Shown: positions 32,659-42,606 of the stretch, one piece after another
Layout of the letters: each line of letters opens with the position of its first letter
How positions within the stretch are numbered: the first letter of the stretch is position 1
From: Bimastos eiseni
Lineage: Eukaryota; Annelida; Clitellata; Crassiclitellata; Lumbricidae
Direction of reading: 5' to 3'
Length of the DNA: 64,000 nt
NCBI GenBank assembly: GCA_959347315.1
Contig: OY365813.1
Span: 22,240,272 to 22,304,271 of the forward strand
The notes under the pieces: generated by a model
What the model saw: only the letters and a program-made list of their open reading frames with translations
Database searches by the model: none
What the model was told of the DNA's origin: nothing
Made by a program: the position numbers and the translations under genes

Positions 32659-33102
32659 GACAAGGTGTTGGCCTTGCACCAGGACTGGACTGAATCACCA
32701 CTGACTGAACTGCCCTCCCAGGACAACAGGAAGAGATCGCATAACACGACTCTTTGTGAGGTTCAGGCATTCTCTCTAATCCCTGACCACAACTACTCCT
32801 TCGTGAATCTAAAGCGACAAAAATTAGACGAGTCGACCACTTCCGAAAGCTGCTCGGGGACGGAGGAGGCCGAACGCCCTCCTCGCTCCACGGTGAGGAC
32901 GACGAAGTATCTGGAGCGCCGGAAAAAGAACAACATCGCGTCGAAGCGTTCGAGGGAAACGCGGAAAAGCCGGTTTCTCGAGATGGAAGTGCAGGCAAAT
33001 GAGCTGGAAAGCGAGAACGACAAGCTCCGAGACCGAATCACGAAGCTTGAGAAGCTCACGCAGCAGATGAAGGAAGTTCTTGTCAAGAGGTTGACGAAGT
33101 GA
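32659..33102 (+). CDS. bZIP transcription factor, terminal exon with DNA-binding domain
   Basis: It follows acceptor TCTTTTAAACAACAG and is open for 147 codons to TGA at 33100. Residues about 84-110 form the basic region KYLERRKKNNIASKRSRETR, with the bZIP signature N-x2-A-x3-SR (NNIASKRSR). It runs into a leucine zipper with heptad positions L, L, L, M in NELESENDKLRDRITKLEKL, then TQQMKEVLVKRLTK at the C-terminus. The protein would dimerise through the zipper and bind CRE/C/EBP-type palindromes in the nucleus. The basic region most resembles C/EBP, PAR and CES-2-like factors, but I cannot name the orthologue. The upstream part (DKVLALHQDWTESPLTELPS) continues the acidic region. Phase 0 joins exon 31726-31964. 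This is the best-supported coding exon of the gene. Confidence 0.9.
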   Translation, partial: DKVLALHQDWTESPLTELPSQDNRKRSHNTTLCEVQAFSLIPDHNYSFVNLKRQKLDESTTSESCSGTEEAERPPRSTVRTTKYLERRKKNNIASKRSRETRKSRFLEMEVQANELESENDKLRDRITKLEKLTQQMKEVLVKRLTK

Positions 33103-34390
33103 GGCTCCAAGCTCCAGTGAGAGGGATGGAAATGCCAGGCGTACTTTTTATTGAGGCATTTCTGGGAGCACATTGGCGTTTTTTCTGCAGTTCTAGAAGC
33201 ATACAAGTGATTATCCACAGAATATTATCGAGGAATTGGAATTCTTGTAAATGTAAGAGTATTTGGCTTGAGGTCATTTGCTGTGTATGCAGAAGTGGTA
33301 GAATAGCTGTCTTGCATTACCCTCTAGGAGCCACTTAGAATTTTGCTTGTTAGGGCATGTCATCATATATTGTATGCTGTACACTTGTCATACACTGGTG
33401 TATGCCATGTTCATACACACATACATGTATGCATATATATATATATAAAAATATATAGTTAAGGTCGTTTTTTAGTGTTGTTCACGTTTTTGAACTGATC
33501 AAAATTTTCTGTCCTCATAACACATCTACAGGTTTTGACACTCATTCTATGTTTGCTTTTCCTTCTTTTTACGACCTTGGTGTTACTGGTTAGCATAATT
33601 TTTTGTGAGGAGCAGAGCTCGTCACATGTCGATACGCCCGTACTTTGCGTCTAAAGCCTTCCTTATGCAGCTTTCGTTACACATTTATGTAGCGCATCCA
33701 TGGAAAATTCGCACAGGTGAGCGAGAGCAATAACACCAATCACTAACGATGGCTTTCCGCTGCTGACACTAATCAGTTGCTTAGGTTGCCTTGCACACAT
33801 AGCAGTGTATCATTTGTTTGAAATTTCGTGACAAATGTTCCAATAGAAAAGGCTATAGGCCTACTCTTGTTAGGTAGATTTACTTCATTATCATTCTGCT
33901 GACTTAAATATTTTTGCACATTGATCGAGCCGACGTGATGTAGTGACAAATAAAATGATCTTCAGCAGCAAATATAGTGAGATTGCATTACTAGTTTCTG
34001 ACATATGCTGGTTTGGGTAGAAATTGTATGAAATTATGCTTTGGAGGGGTTGCTGTATAATATGCAGTGTTTCATTTAATTTAGCCAAGAAATATTCGCT
34101 CTGAGGAACATCAATGTAGAGATCTGTACTGGTACAAAAAGATTTATAGCACCACATTTGGGAAGGAAACTTTGAAGGGTTGGATGTCTGCCCTCAAGTT
34201 TTCATAGGGTTGAACTAGGCAATTCGTGCCAATTTTGGTGACTTAAACACCCTTCCTATCCACCCATACCCTGAAAGTCCCAATACCACCTAATCAAGGG
34301 ACATGGCATACAGAAAATAGATTTCTGTTGATCGTGCAAGATTTTATGACTTGTAAACTGTTGTCGAATTATGTGAAATAAAATGTGCAC
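33103..34390 (+). other. Probable 3' UTR of the bZIP gene
   Basis: No coding potential follows the stop. A canonical AATAAA lies at 34378-34383, about 1.28 kb downstream, and may be the polyA signal. A short (TA)n lies at 33436-33460. Confidence 0.45.
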
Positions 34391-34494
34391 ACGTGAAAGT
34401 TTCTGTAACACCCCAGAACATCGCATAGATGCAGAGTCTAACTAGACGGGGGTTACTGTACATGTAGCTTCAGAGGGATTTAAACATTGCTACC

Positions 34495-34680
34495 ATGGGC
34501 AAAAGTCCTTTCTTTCCAAATCGCATTATGCATAGCGAAGAGACAAAACCGTCTCCGAAACGAAGAAGCCGTTCTGTCTATAACGCAAGCTTCTTAATGA
34601 AGACAAAAGAATTCATGGACAGCAACAGAAATAACAGAATGTGTGTTCAAGATCGACTCATATTAGGAAAAATGTATTTG
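34495..34680 (+). repeat. Block related to 36180-36310, left copy
   Basis: AAGTCCTTTCTTTCCAAATC, then GAGACAAAACCGTCT, AAACGAAGAAGCCGTTCTGT and AACGCAAGCTTCTTAATGAA parallel the right copy over about 120 bp. In the frame used by the right copy it reads KRQNRLRNEEAVLS, then a stop. Origin unknown. Confidence 0.6.
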
Positions 34681-34683
34681 TAA

Positions 34684-35100
34684 ATTGTGTCATTAAAAGG
34701 GAAGGAAGCGACATTGTGCGATAAAAAGGTCTGGAGCCAGTGTGTTAATTGAGTGTTAAATATCATGAACATGACAACGTACTGCAGAATTTCGAAGATG
34801 AAGAACTTTGTGAAAAATTAGCGTAGTTGTATGTAAACGGAAATGTTTTTGTTAAAAGTTGTAGCCATCGCTTGCAAATGCAACGTTTGAAAATATGGTT
34901 TAATCGGTGATATTTAAGGTTGATGAATCTGTTATCGTTGTTGTTATTTTAATCAATGCAGCGAAAACTGTAACACTGTGTTATCTTCTGTTGTAATAAC
35001 AGACCCATATAAACCTAAAACAAGTCTTCAACTGGCTTAATACGCCCCAGCGCAATGATCCAGTTGAAAATTCCAACTCCTGTTTGGTTGGGGTGCTCCT
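34684..35100. other. No recognisable feature
   Basis: AT-rich intergenic sequence. Confidence 0.45.
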
Positions 35101-35109
35101 TCATAACTC

Positions 35110-35385
35110 CAGTGTTTCCCAAACTTTTTCTTCTGTGGTCCTGTTACTTCTATATTTCTCCTTTGTGATCTACTAAAACCTTTATTGCCTATACTGGCAA
35201 ATAGGCAAAATAAAACAATAATACAAATGTCCATAAACATTTATTGTGTTTTGGTGATGCCTAATTATCGGGGGTGTGTAGCATACAATTATTTTTGTTT
35301 TACCTAGGTTTATTTAAAAATAGTAAAATGAAATATTAAATAAAAATATTCTGTGGCGGGTCACGACCCACCATTTTGAAACACT
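35110..35385. mobile_element. Possible short hAT MITE
   Basis: It starts CAGTGTTTCCCAAACTTTTT and ends CCACCATTTTGAAACACTT, with AGTGTTTC as an inverted terminal match. GGCGGGTCACGACCCACC just inside the right end is also a common hAT subterminal feature. No clear 8-bp duplication, so tentative. Confidence 0.4.
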
Positions 35386-35905
35386 TCTCCAGACGATTTG
35401 TAGCTCATTCTCTGGTCACACCACTCTGCTTGGCCATATGCCCCATGTTAGGTACCTCTGATTATGGGTGGCTCATCTACAAGGAACGTTCCCCACAAAG
35501 ATTGTATCTTGAGCTACTGTCTTTCTCTTACCCTTTTCCCCAAATGCCTGAAGTCTATTTTTTTATAGTTTTATAGCGATAGCACGGACTTGGTCAGGAG
35601 TGCCTCTAAATCGAGTGGCACTATATAAATGTTCGACTACAATTCATATTACATCAATTCGTAGGTAGGAATAGGACCACATTCGAACAGACATTGGCTC
35701 TATGTTCTAAAAACCATTTTCAGCCACGCTCAAACATGACCACAGCGATTTACCATTAAGCTTACCAAAAACGTACAGCTCAGCATAAGCATGAATGAGT
35801 GTTAAGGTAACTGTAGAGAAAGAATTTGCTTTCATGGTGAAGGATACGGTAACAAGGTCTCAGGTCCGTTTACACAAAACAAATCCTCTGACATATGTAT
35901 TGTAT
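35386..35905. other. Intergenic with one SINE-like end
   Basis: TTATAGCGATAGCACGGACT ... AGTGGCACTATATAAATGTT (35572-35630) is a copy of the TATAAATG-ended SINE-like repeat. No gene seen. Confidence 0.45.
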
Positions 35906-35911
35906 CTAAAA

Positions 35912-36435
35912 ATTTATATAGCACCTCTCAAGTGCACACGAATCAGAAGTGCTTAAGAGTGCAGGAGACCCAGAAAAGAAATTGGTCTTGAGACCGCATA
36001 AAGAGGAACCTGGCTCACCAGTTAGTGAGGAGGAATGCATCGAAGTCAGGGAGATAATTCCATACCACAAAAGCAATAGATTTTCGACAGTGCACAGAAG
36101 TTCGAACGAAAACCACAACAAAACTGGACTTGACGGAATCATTCTCAAACTTTATGTGACAAACGACGAAAATGCAAATGTCAATAAAAACTTCTGCTAA
36201 AATCCTTTCTCGCCAAAGCGCACAACGCAAAGCAAAGAGACAAAACCGTCTTTTAAACGAAGAAGCTGTTCTTTCTCTAGAATGCAAGCTTCTTCATGAA
36301 GAGATACACGAAGGAATCCATTTCAAAGTCGTGCAGATTATTTGCGTCGCCCTGGAGTCGCATGAGGAGTCCACCGAACGAAACATAGGCAGCCCTACAG
36401 CAGAACATAATGTAAGAATTCAACCATGGTGAAAT
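35912..36435 (+). other. SINE-like fragment followed by an open, spliceable segment
   Basis: 35912-36060 begins TTTATATAGCACCTCTCAAG, a SINE-like end in reverse. From 36178 an open frame reads MSIKTSAKILSRQSAQRKAK, then [20 protein letters not shown] and onward to [15 protein letters not shown]. It is followed by a consensus donor AAT|GTAAGA (GT at 36412). The RQSAQRKAKR segment is loosely bZIP-basic-like but lacks the key Asn. It is related to 34495-34620. It may be a repeat or a stray exon; not assigned. Confidence 0.35.
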
Positions 36436-36808
36436 GCAATCTCAAATTTATATAGCACCATTATTGAGACAATCAGAGCCACTTTCTGCGCTGCTTACGC
36501 AGTTAACTGCAATGGTGAGAACGTAGGATGCCCGTTTCTCAGGGCCGCTGAAAGACATTTTGGTCCCATAGGCTGGGCAATTTTGGGCTTCAAAACATGA
36601 GGATGCATCAATGACCGTCTGTTCGAAATATGTGTTGCAGTTGATGAGAATATGGTAGGTAAAAATTGAAAAACAGAAGTACATAACACACTGTAAACAG
36701 TACTGCAGTTCTTACTTATCAACTCCTGCACAGTGTACAATGTCCATTCTGTTCACCTCAGCACTATGTAAAACCTACTAATAATATTAATAGAAGTATG
36801 TAAATTCA

Positions 36809-36872
<64 letters not shown>

Positions 36873-36910
36873 GAATCTTATATAGCGCCTCTTCAAGAAA
36901 TCTACGCAGA
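36436..36910. repeat. Two SINE-like ends and a (TA)n array
   Basis: TTTATATAGCACCATTATTG at 36449 and TTATATAGCGCCTCTTCAAG at 36879 are reverse-oriented SINE-like ends. About 68 bp of perfect TATATA lies between (36801-36868). Confidence 0.7.
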
Positions 36911-36937
36911 GGCGCTCAATTTATTTATTTTTATTTA

Positions 36938-37162
36938 TTACCGAAATTTGATGCCGCCCTTCTTCCAACAGTTTTGCTCAGAAGTGCACACAGACACCTC
37001 AACAGCGCAATTGCAGTTGTACTGCAGAGCAATTAATTGTGCGCAAAGGACTTCCTCAAGGTCCCTACACAGCGACTCCCTGGCCTAGGGTCGAACCCGC
37101 TCGCTTAGCGCACACCGAGCGTTACGGGCCGATCGCTCTAACCAATCGGCCACTGTGCCTCG
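36938..37162 (-). mobile_element. tRNA-derived SINE, copy 2
   Basis: Reverse complement of the 26637-26875 SINE. It has the same body (GCACAATTAATTGCTCTGCA-like, AAGGTCCCTACACAGCGACT on plus), B-box complement GGGTCGAACCC at 37088-37098 and A-box region ACCAATCGGCCACTGTGCC on plus at its right end. Confidence 0.85.
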
Positions 37163-37292
37163 GTTGACTCCTCAGTTGTCATTTATTATTTTATTTATTT
37201 ATGAAGTCAGGCTTCATAGATAGATAAAATAATAAACAAATATAAATAACCAAAATGTATAAAACAATAAATGAATAAAACAAATTATTATT
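37163..37292. other. AT-rich spacer between two SINEs
   Basis: Low-complexity TTATTTATTTATT/AATAAATGAATAAA sequence with imperfect dyad symmetry. Confidence 0.6.
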
Positions 37293-37519
37293 ATTACCGA
37301 AATTAGATACCGCCCTTCTTCAAATATCTTTTGCTCAGAAGTCATACACACGCCTCGACGGCACAATTGCAGTTGTACTGAAGAGCAATGGTGCACGAAC
37401 GACTTGCTCAAGGTCCCTACACAGTGACTGACACCCCGGACAAGGCTCGAACCCGCTCACTCAGCACACACTGAACGCTACGGGCTGACCGCTCTAACCA
37501 ATAAGCCACTGTGTGGCAC
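37293..37519 (-). mobile_element. tRNA-derived SINE, copy 3
   Basis: Same orientation as copy 2. Plus-strand GGCTCGAACCCGC at 37444-37456 is the B-box complement. ACCAATAAGCCACTGTG at its right end is closer to copy 1 than copy 2 is. Copies 2 and 3 lie 130 bp apart downstream of, or in the last intron of, POLR2H. Confidence 0.85.
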
Positions 37520-37731
37520 AGTGGCTGATCGGCATAAATATTAAATATAAATAACTAAAATGTATACCCCAAAATTCGGAATAAAACTACACAACTCCAT
37601 ACTTACTACTTTCCATAAAAAAACGCAAAAAGCTACAATGGACCACATCTAAAATACAGAGAGCGACAATGGACCCAGAAATATCAAATTGACAGACAGG
37701 CTGCCACCCAGCAGGCCACTCATAGAGATAC

Positions 37732-37913
37732 GTACAGCCTTGAGCCTTGGTCGGTTCCACTGTCCTCTCCTTCGATCCGGTAGACTTTTCCATACATGAC
37801 GTACTCGAAGCTGTCGGCACGCGACGACGTATTGTCCGAAGGGTCGAACTCCCCGTCGTCTGGAACGCCGTCCTCACGCTGGCTCGTCGCGATCACCATG
37901 CGGAACTTATCGC
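37732..37913 (-). CDS. POLR2H: POLR2H (RPB8) coding exon 3
   Basis: RPB8/RPABC3 is a small subunit shared by nuclear RNA polymerases I, II and III; it forms an OB-like fold on the polymerase surface. The minus exon follows acceptor TTTGGACTTTCAG and encodes [20 protein letters not shown], then [20 protein letters not shown] and [20 protein letters not shown]. This matches the conserved DKFRLVIA ... [20 protein letters not shown] core of the family. The first two bases complete Gly with the previous exon. The 3' end is placed at CTGTAC|GTATCT; a donor three bases earlier (AGGCT|GTACGT) is possible. Unspliced reading gives LYVSL-stop. The C-terminal part expected next, about 35 residues, was not found to the left. 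Confidence 0.93.
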
Positions 37914-38856
37914 CTGAAAGTCCAAACAATGGGTCATTTCTGCAGCCTTGTATGAAAGGCATTAAAGAGCTGTAGTGAATTTAATGATATTATAATTCTG
38001 GAAATGATTACCATTTCAATTAAGTTATGAAGCTGTGATTTAAATTTCAATTGTAAGAATCAATTGTGGATATGATTCCAATTTCAAATCAGTTAATTGT
38101 GTCGACAACTCTTAAAATTAATATAAAGTGTTTGCATATGAACAATTAACAGGGACTTCTTCCTGTTGGCCGGCAATCATTCTCTCCTTCATTTGGAACT
38201 CTCTACTTACTCGTAAGCATGGCTCTCCAATCGAGGACTGTCTATCACCAAAAACTGAAAACTTACCTGTTTTTCTTGATGTCTGCCTGGCCTCAATGTG
38301 CATGTCTGAACTTTACAAGAAGGTCATTATGAAATTACTGTTTTATTGTAAAAGTAACAAAATAATGCAGTCCAACTATGGAATTTTCATTAATAGAATC
38401 TGAATCAAAAGGGGAGAGGTGAAAAATGCCAACATGTTAACTGCTTGGTCTCTGGAACGTGCTTTCTCCTTCTGTTTGCCATAAGATTCTATCTCACAGT
38501 CTCTCGTCCTCTTTCGCTTATCTCAAAACCTGCTTTTCTTGTGGGGTCTTGGGCACCGGCAGCGCTTCTGAACAGTTCACCCTATTTGAGACACTTTATA
38601 TTATAGTCTCTTGTCCGTCAAGCAGAGGCTGACGATGAGGTTTTCACACAGTTTCTCCACTTTCTCTGTCTGTGATTGTGTCCATTGCCGTTCTCATATC
38701 CATGTCCCTTTCCTTGAGGTCTTGTTTCACATTATCTATCCATGTTTCTGTCTATCTCCCTCCCTTGGCTCTGTGTTTCCTACACTTGGATAAACGCTTA
38801 AATACAATACAATACAATACCAAGACTGGCTGATCTGCAAAATCAATTTATCCCAC
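37914..38856 (-). other. POLR2H intron
   Basis: No exon or clear element. It ends (minus strand) in CTTTCAG and begins with GTGGGA. A CAATA pentamer run lies at 38800-38820 (AATACAATACAATACAATAC). Confidence 0.7.
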
Positions 38857-38940
38857 CTAACTGTACAGGGTAGATCTGTGTGTTGATGTCGATTATCAGA
38901 TCCATTTTAAACGACTCACTCTCGCATTTCAGTCGTGACA
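38857..38940 (-). CDS. POLR2H: POLR2H (RPB8) coding exon 2
   Basis: The minus exon lies between acceptor CTTTTGCAG and donor CAGTTAG|GTGGGA. It encodes (V)[19 protein letters not shown] then TQIYPVQL(G), aligned with the family segment [20 protein letters not shown]. It is 84 nt, entering with 2 nt and leaving with 1 nt. Both junctions are phase-compatible with the neighbouring exons, so the reading frame across three exons is intact. Confidence 0.93.
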
Positions 38941-39460
38941 CTGCAAAAGAAAAACATCATAGGTATTTAATGGCAGATCATTTCCACCGAGTATCGAATC
39001 CAAGTATCTGAATGTACTATTCACCAGATCCTGATCAGAGTATAGTCTGCTCCATATGTGGAGCTCCACATTTTCACGAAATAAGAGAATTCAAATAATT
39101 TTTTCCTTGTAATAACTAAGTAGTACATTTTTCATGTTTGACATAAATAATTAATAAAATAATCTTGACCACAGTAATGGGCTTTTAAATTGTGATTTCT
39201 AGTAAATAACAAAGAATGAAAGTAATAAGAGATGTTAACAAGTTTAACAGCAATACAATTTCACAGCATGGCGGCCTTGCATCTGTCATCTGTCCTACTG
39301 TTCAGCTTACAGGACTGCAGGTGGGTATCAAACTTGCATCCTTCTGATCTCTGTTTCATCATGCTACCATTTAAAGACCCGCCGCCCCGTAATGTATGTA
39401 CATATCTGGACATTTATGTAGAGACTTTTCTAGTAGATCTCTAAAGAAAATATAACAAAC
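38941..39460 (-). other. POLR2H intron
   Basis: AT-rich, no additional feature. The donor is GTTTGT and the acceptor CTTTTGCAG. Confidence 0.7.
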
Positions 39461-39547
39461 CTCTGTCAAATTTTTTCCCGTCTGGATCGACATCCTTGAC
39501 GTCAAAAATATCCTCGAAAAGAACACCAGCCATTACAACATAAGGCA
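39461..39547 (-). CDS. POLR2H: POLR2H (RPB8) coding exon 1 with start codon
   Basis: ATG at 39533-39531 starts [20 protein letters not shown] then KFDR, matching the N-terminus [20 protein letters not shown] of animal RPB8. The 14 bases before ATG are preceded by an acceptor (TACGTTTCAG), so the 5' UTR is probably split by an intron, with a leader exon at higher coordinates. The donor is GACAGAG|GTTTGT. The start is unambiguous from conservation. Confidence 0.93.
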
Positions 39548-39627
39548 CTGAAACGTAACAGAAATGGATTACACAAAATGCTGTAATGACTGCAGGATAA
39601 TATTATGATAATATACCTGATTTTAAG

Positions 39628-40443
39628 CAGAGTTGTATGGTCTCGAGACAGCGTCTTGGTCTCGAGACAGTTTTTTAGTGTCTCGGTCTTGGTCTCGGTA
39701 GCCTGCTGTCTCGGTGTCGAGGTAGTGGCTCAAATTTTTAGAAAAGTTCTGTCTTGAAGTGAAAGTCTTTTCTGTCTCAAACAAGCGGTCTCGGTAAGTT
39801 TCGGGTTAACTGTGTTAAAATCTTGCGCTAGAAACTGAAATCTACGAGAAATGGTAATTCTGGTTTACGAGTGAGTCACTTGATACTGATATCAATTCAA
39901 TTATCTTAAAGTGGAAAAATGTCTGAGAGAGAACCTGAAATTGTGAAGTTTCCTTCTACGCAATTTGAAGTTATTGACAAACAGTAGCTATTCCGTGCTG
40001 TTGGTCATTGATGTAAAACCACCATAAATGAAACGACCAGAACAACTTCGAGTTTCTCAGGGTCAGTAAGGATATGTGCAACTTTTTAATTTCGTTTGGC
40101 ATTTGATATCGAATCTGCTTGTTTAAAATCGTCTGGAAAATTTCAGATGTGTCTAAAAAGGTTTTCTTTATACTATTCAGAAGATAGGCCGACGAAGAGA
40201 TATCGAAAAAGACAAAATGCGGCAATATAAAAACTGTTCTCAGGAATTGGTACCATATATGTTATAAATTTCAAATTGAAATTACAAATGAACCTTATTC
40301 TCAAAAACTGATACATTAGTATTTTACAGCATTTTATATAGGATCACTTGTCTTTTACTGTCTCGTACTGTCCTGAACCTAGTGTCTCGGTCTCAGTACC
40401 TCACTGTCCCGTCTTGAAGTTTCAAGTCTTGCATACAACACTG
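39628..40443. mobile_element. hAT-type MITE with perfect 8-bp target duplication
   Basis: The element starts CAGAGTTGTATGGTCTCGAG and ends with the complement of CAGTGTTGTATGCAAGACTT. It is flanked by ATTTTAAG at 39620-39627 and 40444-40451, an exact 8-bp duplication. Both ends carry repeated GTCTCGGTCTC-type motifs, presumably transposase-binding sites. It has no transposase frame. It lies just upstream of POLR2H exon 1, probably in its 5' UTR intron or promoter region. Confidence 0.9.
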
Positions 40444-40451
40444 ATTTTAAG

Positions 40452-41294
40452 AAATGAAAATGTTTACAACTGATCTTTGCCCAAAACTTATCTTTGGATT
40501 TCGTTATTATAATTTTAATTCACGAAGTGCCTCTCATCCGTTGCTGGTTCTGTTATTATTTTTATATTAAAAATAAACTTTGAAATGTGCACAATAAAAT
40601 ACGGTCTCAATAGTGCATGCAACAATCTAATAAGTCAGTAGGTTTTAGATAGAGAATCATTGCAGAAGTCAAGTACTGTACTAGAGGGCCCATTATGCGA
40701 CTGAGAAAATTCATCAACAGGTCAAAGAGCCCTTAGCGTTTCTCTACCAAAGTTCAATTATGATTACATCACAAGATGCAATCGACTCAACGCTTTGGTG
40801 TGATACTCCTGTGACGTGCATAATCTGCCAGAAAATTAGCATTGTCTTTAAAATTTTATACTCTTTAGCCAAGTAACCATTTTATTTACACTTCGCGATA
40901 ATTCGTTAACAAGAAAAATCGGTTTTAGTACTGCGCTGTCACGTTCAAAACGTCTGTGCAGTTAAACTTTGCTAGATGTGATATTGCTCAATTGAACCAT
41001 TCGCAAAGAATGAATTTTTTAATGGTGGTATTAGTAGATATAATAAGCTCATAATGACCCGATTAAAGATAGGACTGAAAATATATTTCCAATTAAAGTA
41101 ACAAGCTGAACGATAAACGAGAAAACGTTCAATGTCGGAAAGTAAATAATAATGAACTGGTAACAAGGACTTCAAGAGGTCGGCTCCATTGAGATTTATT
41201 ATATACATTAGAGGGAGTATTGAGGATCTATGGTGAAGTCAATGCATAAAAACGAACTTGACCGCAACGTTCGCCGGCAATACAGTTTCTAAAA
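40452..41294. other. Intergenic or upstream flank of the THAP/P-type transposase gene
   Basis: No exon, RNA gene or clear P-element terminal repeat was identified. The POLR2H leader exon and promoter may be here, but I see no decisive signal. Confidence 0.4.
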
Positions 41295-41386
41295 ATGTCG
41301 AAAAGATCAACTTTAAACTGCATAGCGTATGGATGTAACAATTTGTTCACGTCAGAGAACAAAGCTGCTGCAATATCATTTCATTT
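41295..41386 (+). CDS. THAP domain, exon 1 (P-element-like transposase)
   Basis: ATG starts MSKRSTLNCIAYGCNNLFTS then ENKAAAISFH. C-x4-C at residues 9 and 14 is the first zinc-ligand pair of a THAP (C2CH) finger. SFH begins the family's SFHxFP motif. It ends at CATTT|GTAAGT, a strong donor, phase 2; the codon TT|G joins exon 2 to give SFHLFPKDP. THAP fingers bind element ends in P-type transposases. Confidence 0.85.
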
Positions 41387-41706
41387 GTAAGTTGCTATTT
41401 TGTGTGTCTTATCTAAATTTGTAATGCGTATGCCTCGGACGGAAATGAAACTGTCGCGTTTAAGCCTGAATGTCTGCCGGCCGCTGGTTTTTTTTAGTTG
41501 AATGATAACCGCAAACTCATTTAATTCAAAGAATTTGTAGAGCGAACAGAGTGATTTGAGGATTGGAGTTGCATGATCATCATGCAACTCCAATCCTCTG
41601 AGCATCATGCTCGGGTGTTCTGGTATCAGCTTGAATTAGTAAGTTTTGGGTCTCGTTTTCATTGTGGTCACACTCCAAGCGAATAACGTTTTCATGTTTA
41701 TTACAG

Positions 41707-41865
41707 GTTTCCAAAGGATCCTGACCGTAGAAAGAAATGGGCAGTCCGGATGCACCGTGACAATTGGTCACCGACAGACTACTCTCATATCTGTTCAGTT
41801 CAGTTCAGTTTCGAAGATGGATGTTTCTACAACAGTGGCATGCGCAAGGACTGTTGCCATGTATG
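41707..41865 (+). CDS. THAP domain, exon 2, with a His-to-Gln ligand change
   Basis: It follows acceptor TTTATTACAG. It encodes FPKDPDRRKKWAVRMHRDNW, SPTDYSHICSVQFSFEDGCF and YNSGMRKDCCH. The THAP pattern C-x2-H (ICSxHF) reads ICSVQF, so the last zinc ligand is Gln. The codon sits in a CAGTTCAGTTCAGTT direct repeat, which may have arisen by slippage. The 3' boundary is uncertain: GTATGT at 41861 is stronger but gives phase 0, while GTGAAA at 41866 gives the phase 1 needed by exon 3. Confidence 0.72.
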
Positions 41866-42606
41866 TGAAACTGGTTTTGATTGCAGTAATAGGTGAATTA
41901 AAATATAAATGCATTTTGTCAGTGTTCATTAAGGCGCAGGATCTCCAATTGTAAAACCAAAGAAAATATGTAATTACTGAGCTAATAACTAATTAATATC
42001 CAATTTAAAGTTGGGGCATAGAGTAATAGATAACACACTGGCGCGCAGAACTGAGTAGCCGAATGCATTTCCAGTATCTCCTGTATAGTATGGTCTTTCT
42101 ATTGCATTGGTTAGATTGGGTTAAGTTGCTGGTCTCAAATTAGAGGTGCCAGATCTGGAACCTGAATGCATCCTGTTGAATTGACCACTGCAGTTTGTTG
42201 AGCTTTGGTTTGTTTACTTTTCCCAAATCATATGACAGACCAACAAATAATATGGACATCAGGCATTTTCGGAATGGGGAAGAGAAATACTCAGGAGCCA
42301 AAACCGCCATGCTCATGAAAGGTGGTTCCAACTAAACCTTGTCAAAATAAACAAAGCACAAATGGAGTTGTCTAAGTCTCCTTTTGTCATACGTAAATGG
42401 TTGCACCGGTTGAAATTCAAATCGTGCATTCAGGTTTTTATTTCTGGTGGTATAACGATTTAAGCTGTCATTCGTGGAGATGACATCAGCTATCTGATTA
42501 CTTGATGTAGAATAGTGTACCAATGATGATTTCAGTGATGCAAAAGTCTAGTGCTTTAAAATGAATTTTAATTGATTTCTGCATTTTTCCTGTATTTATT
42601 TTTTAG

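Noticed and set aside
37716..37740. LYVSL after POLR2H exon 3 as the true continuation YVSYGG
   Set aside because: Needs a frameshift and quickly loses similarity. A donor at CTGTAC|GTATCT is simpler, though the missing exon remains unexplained.
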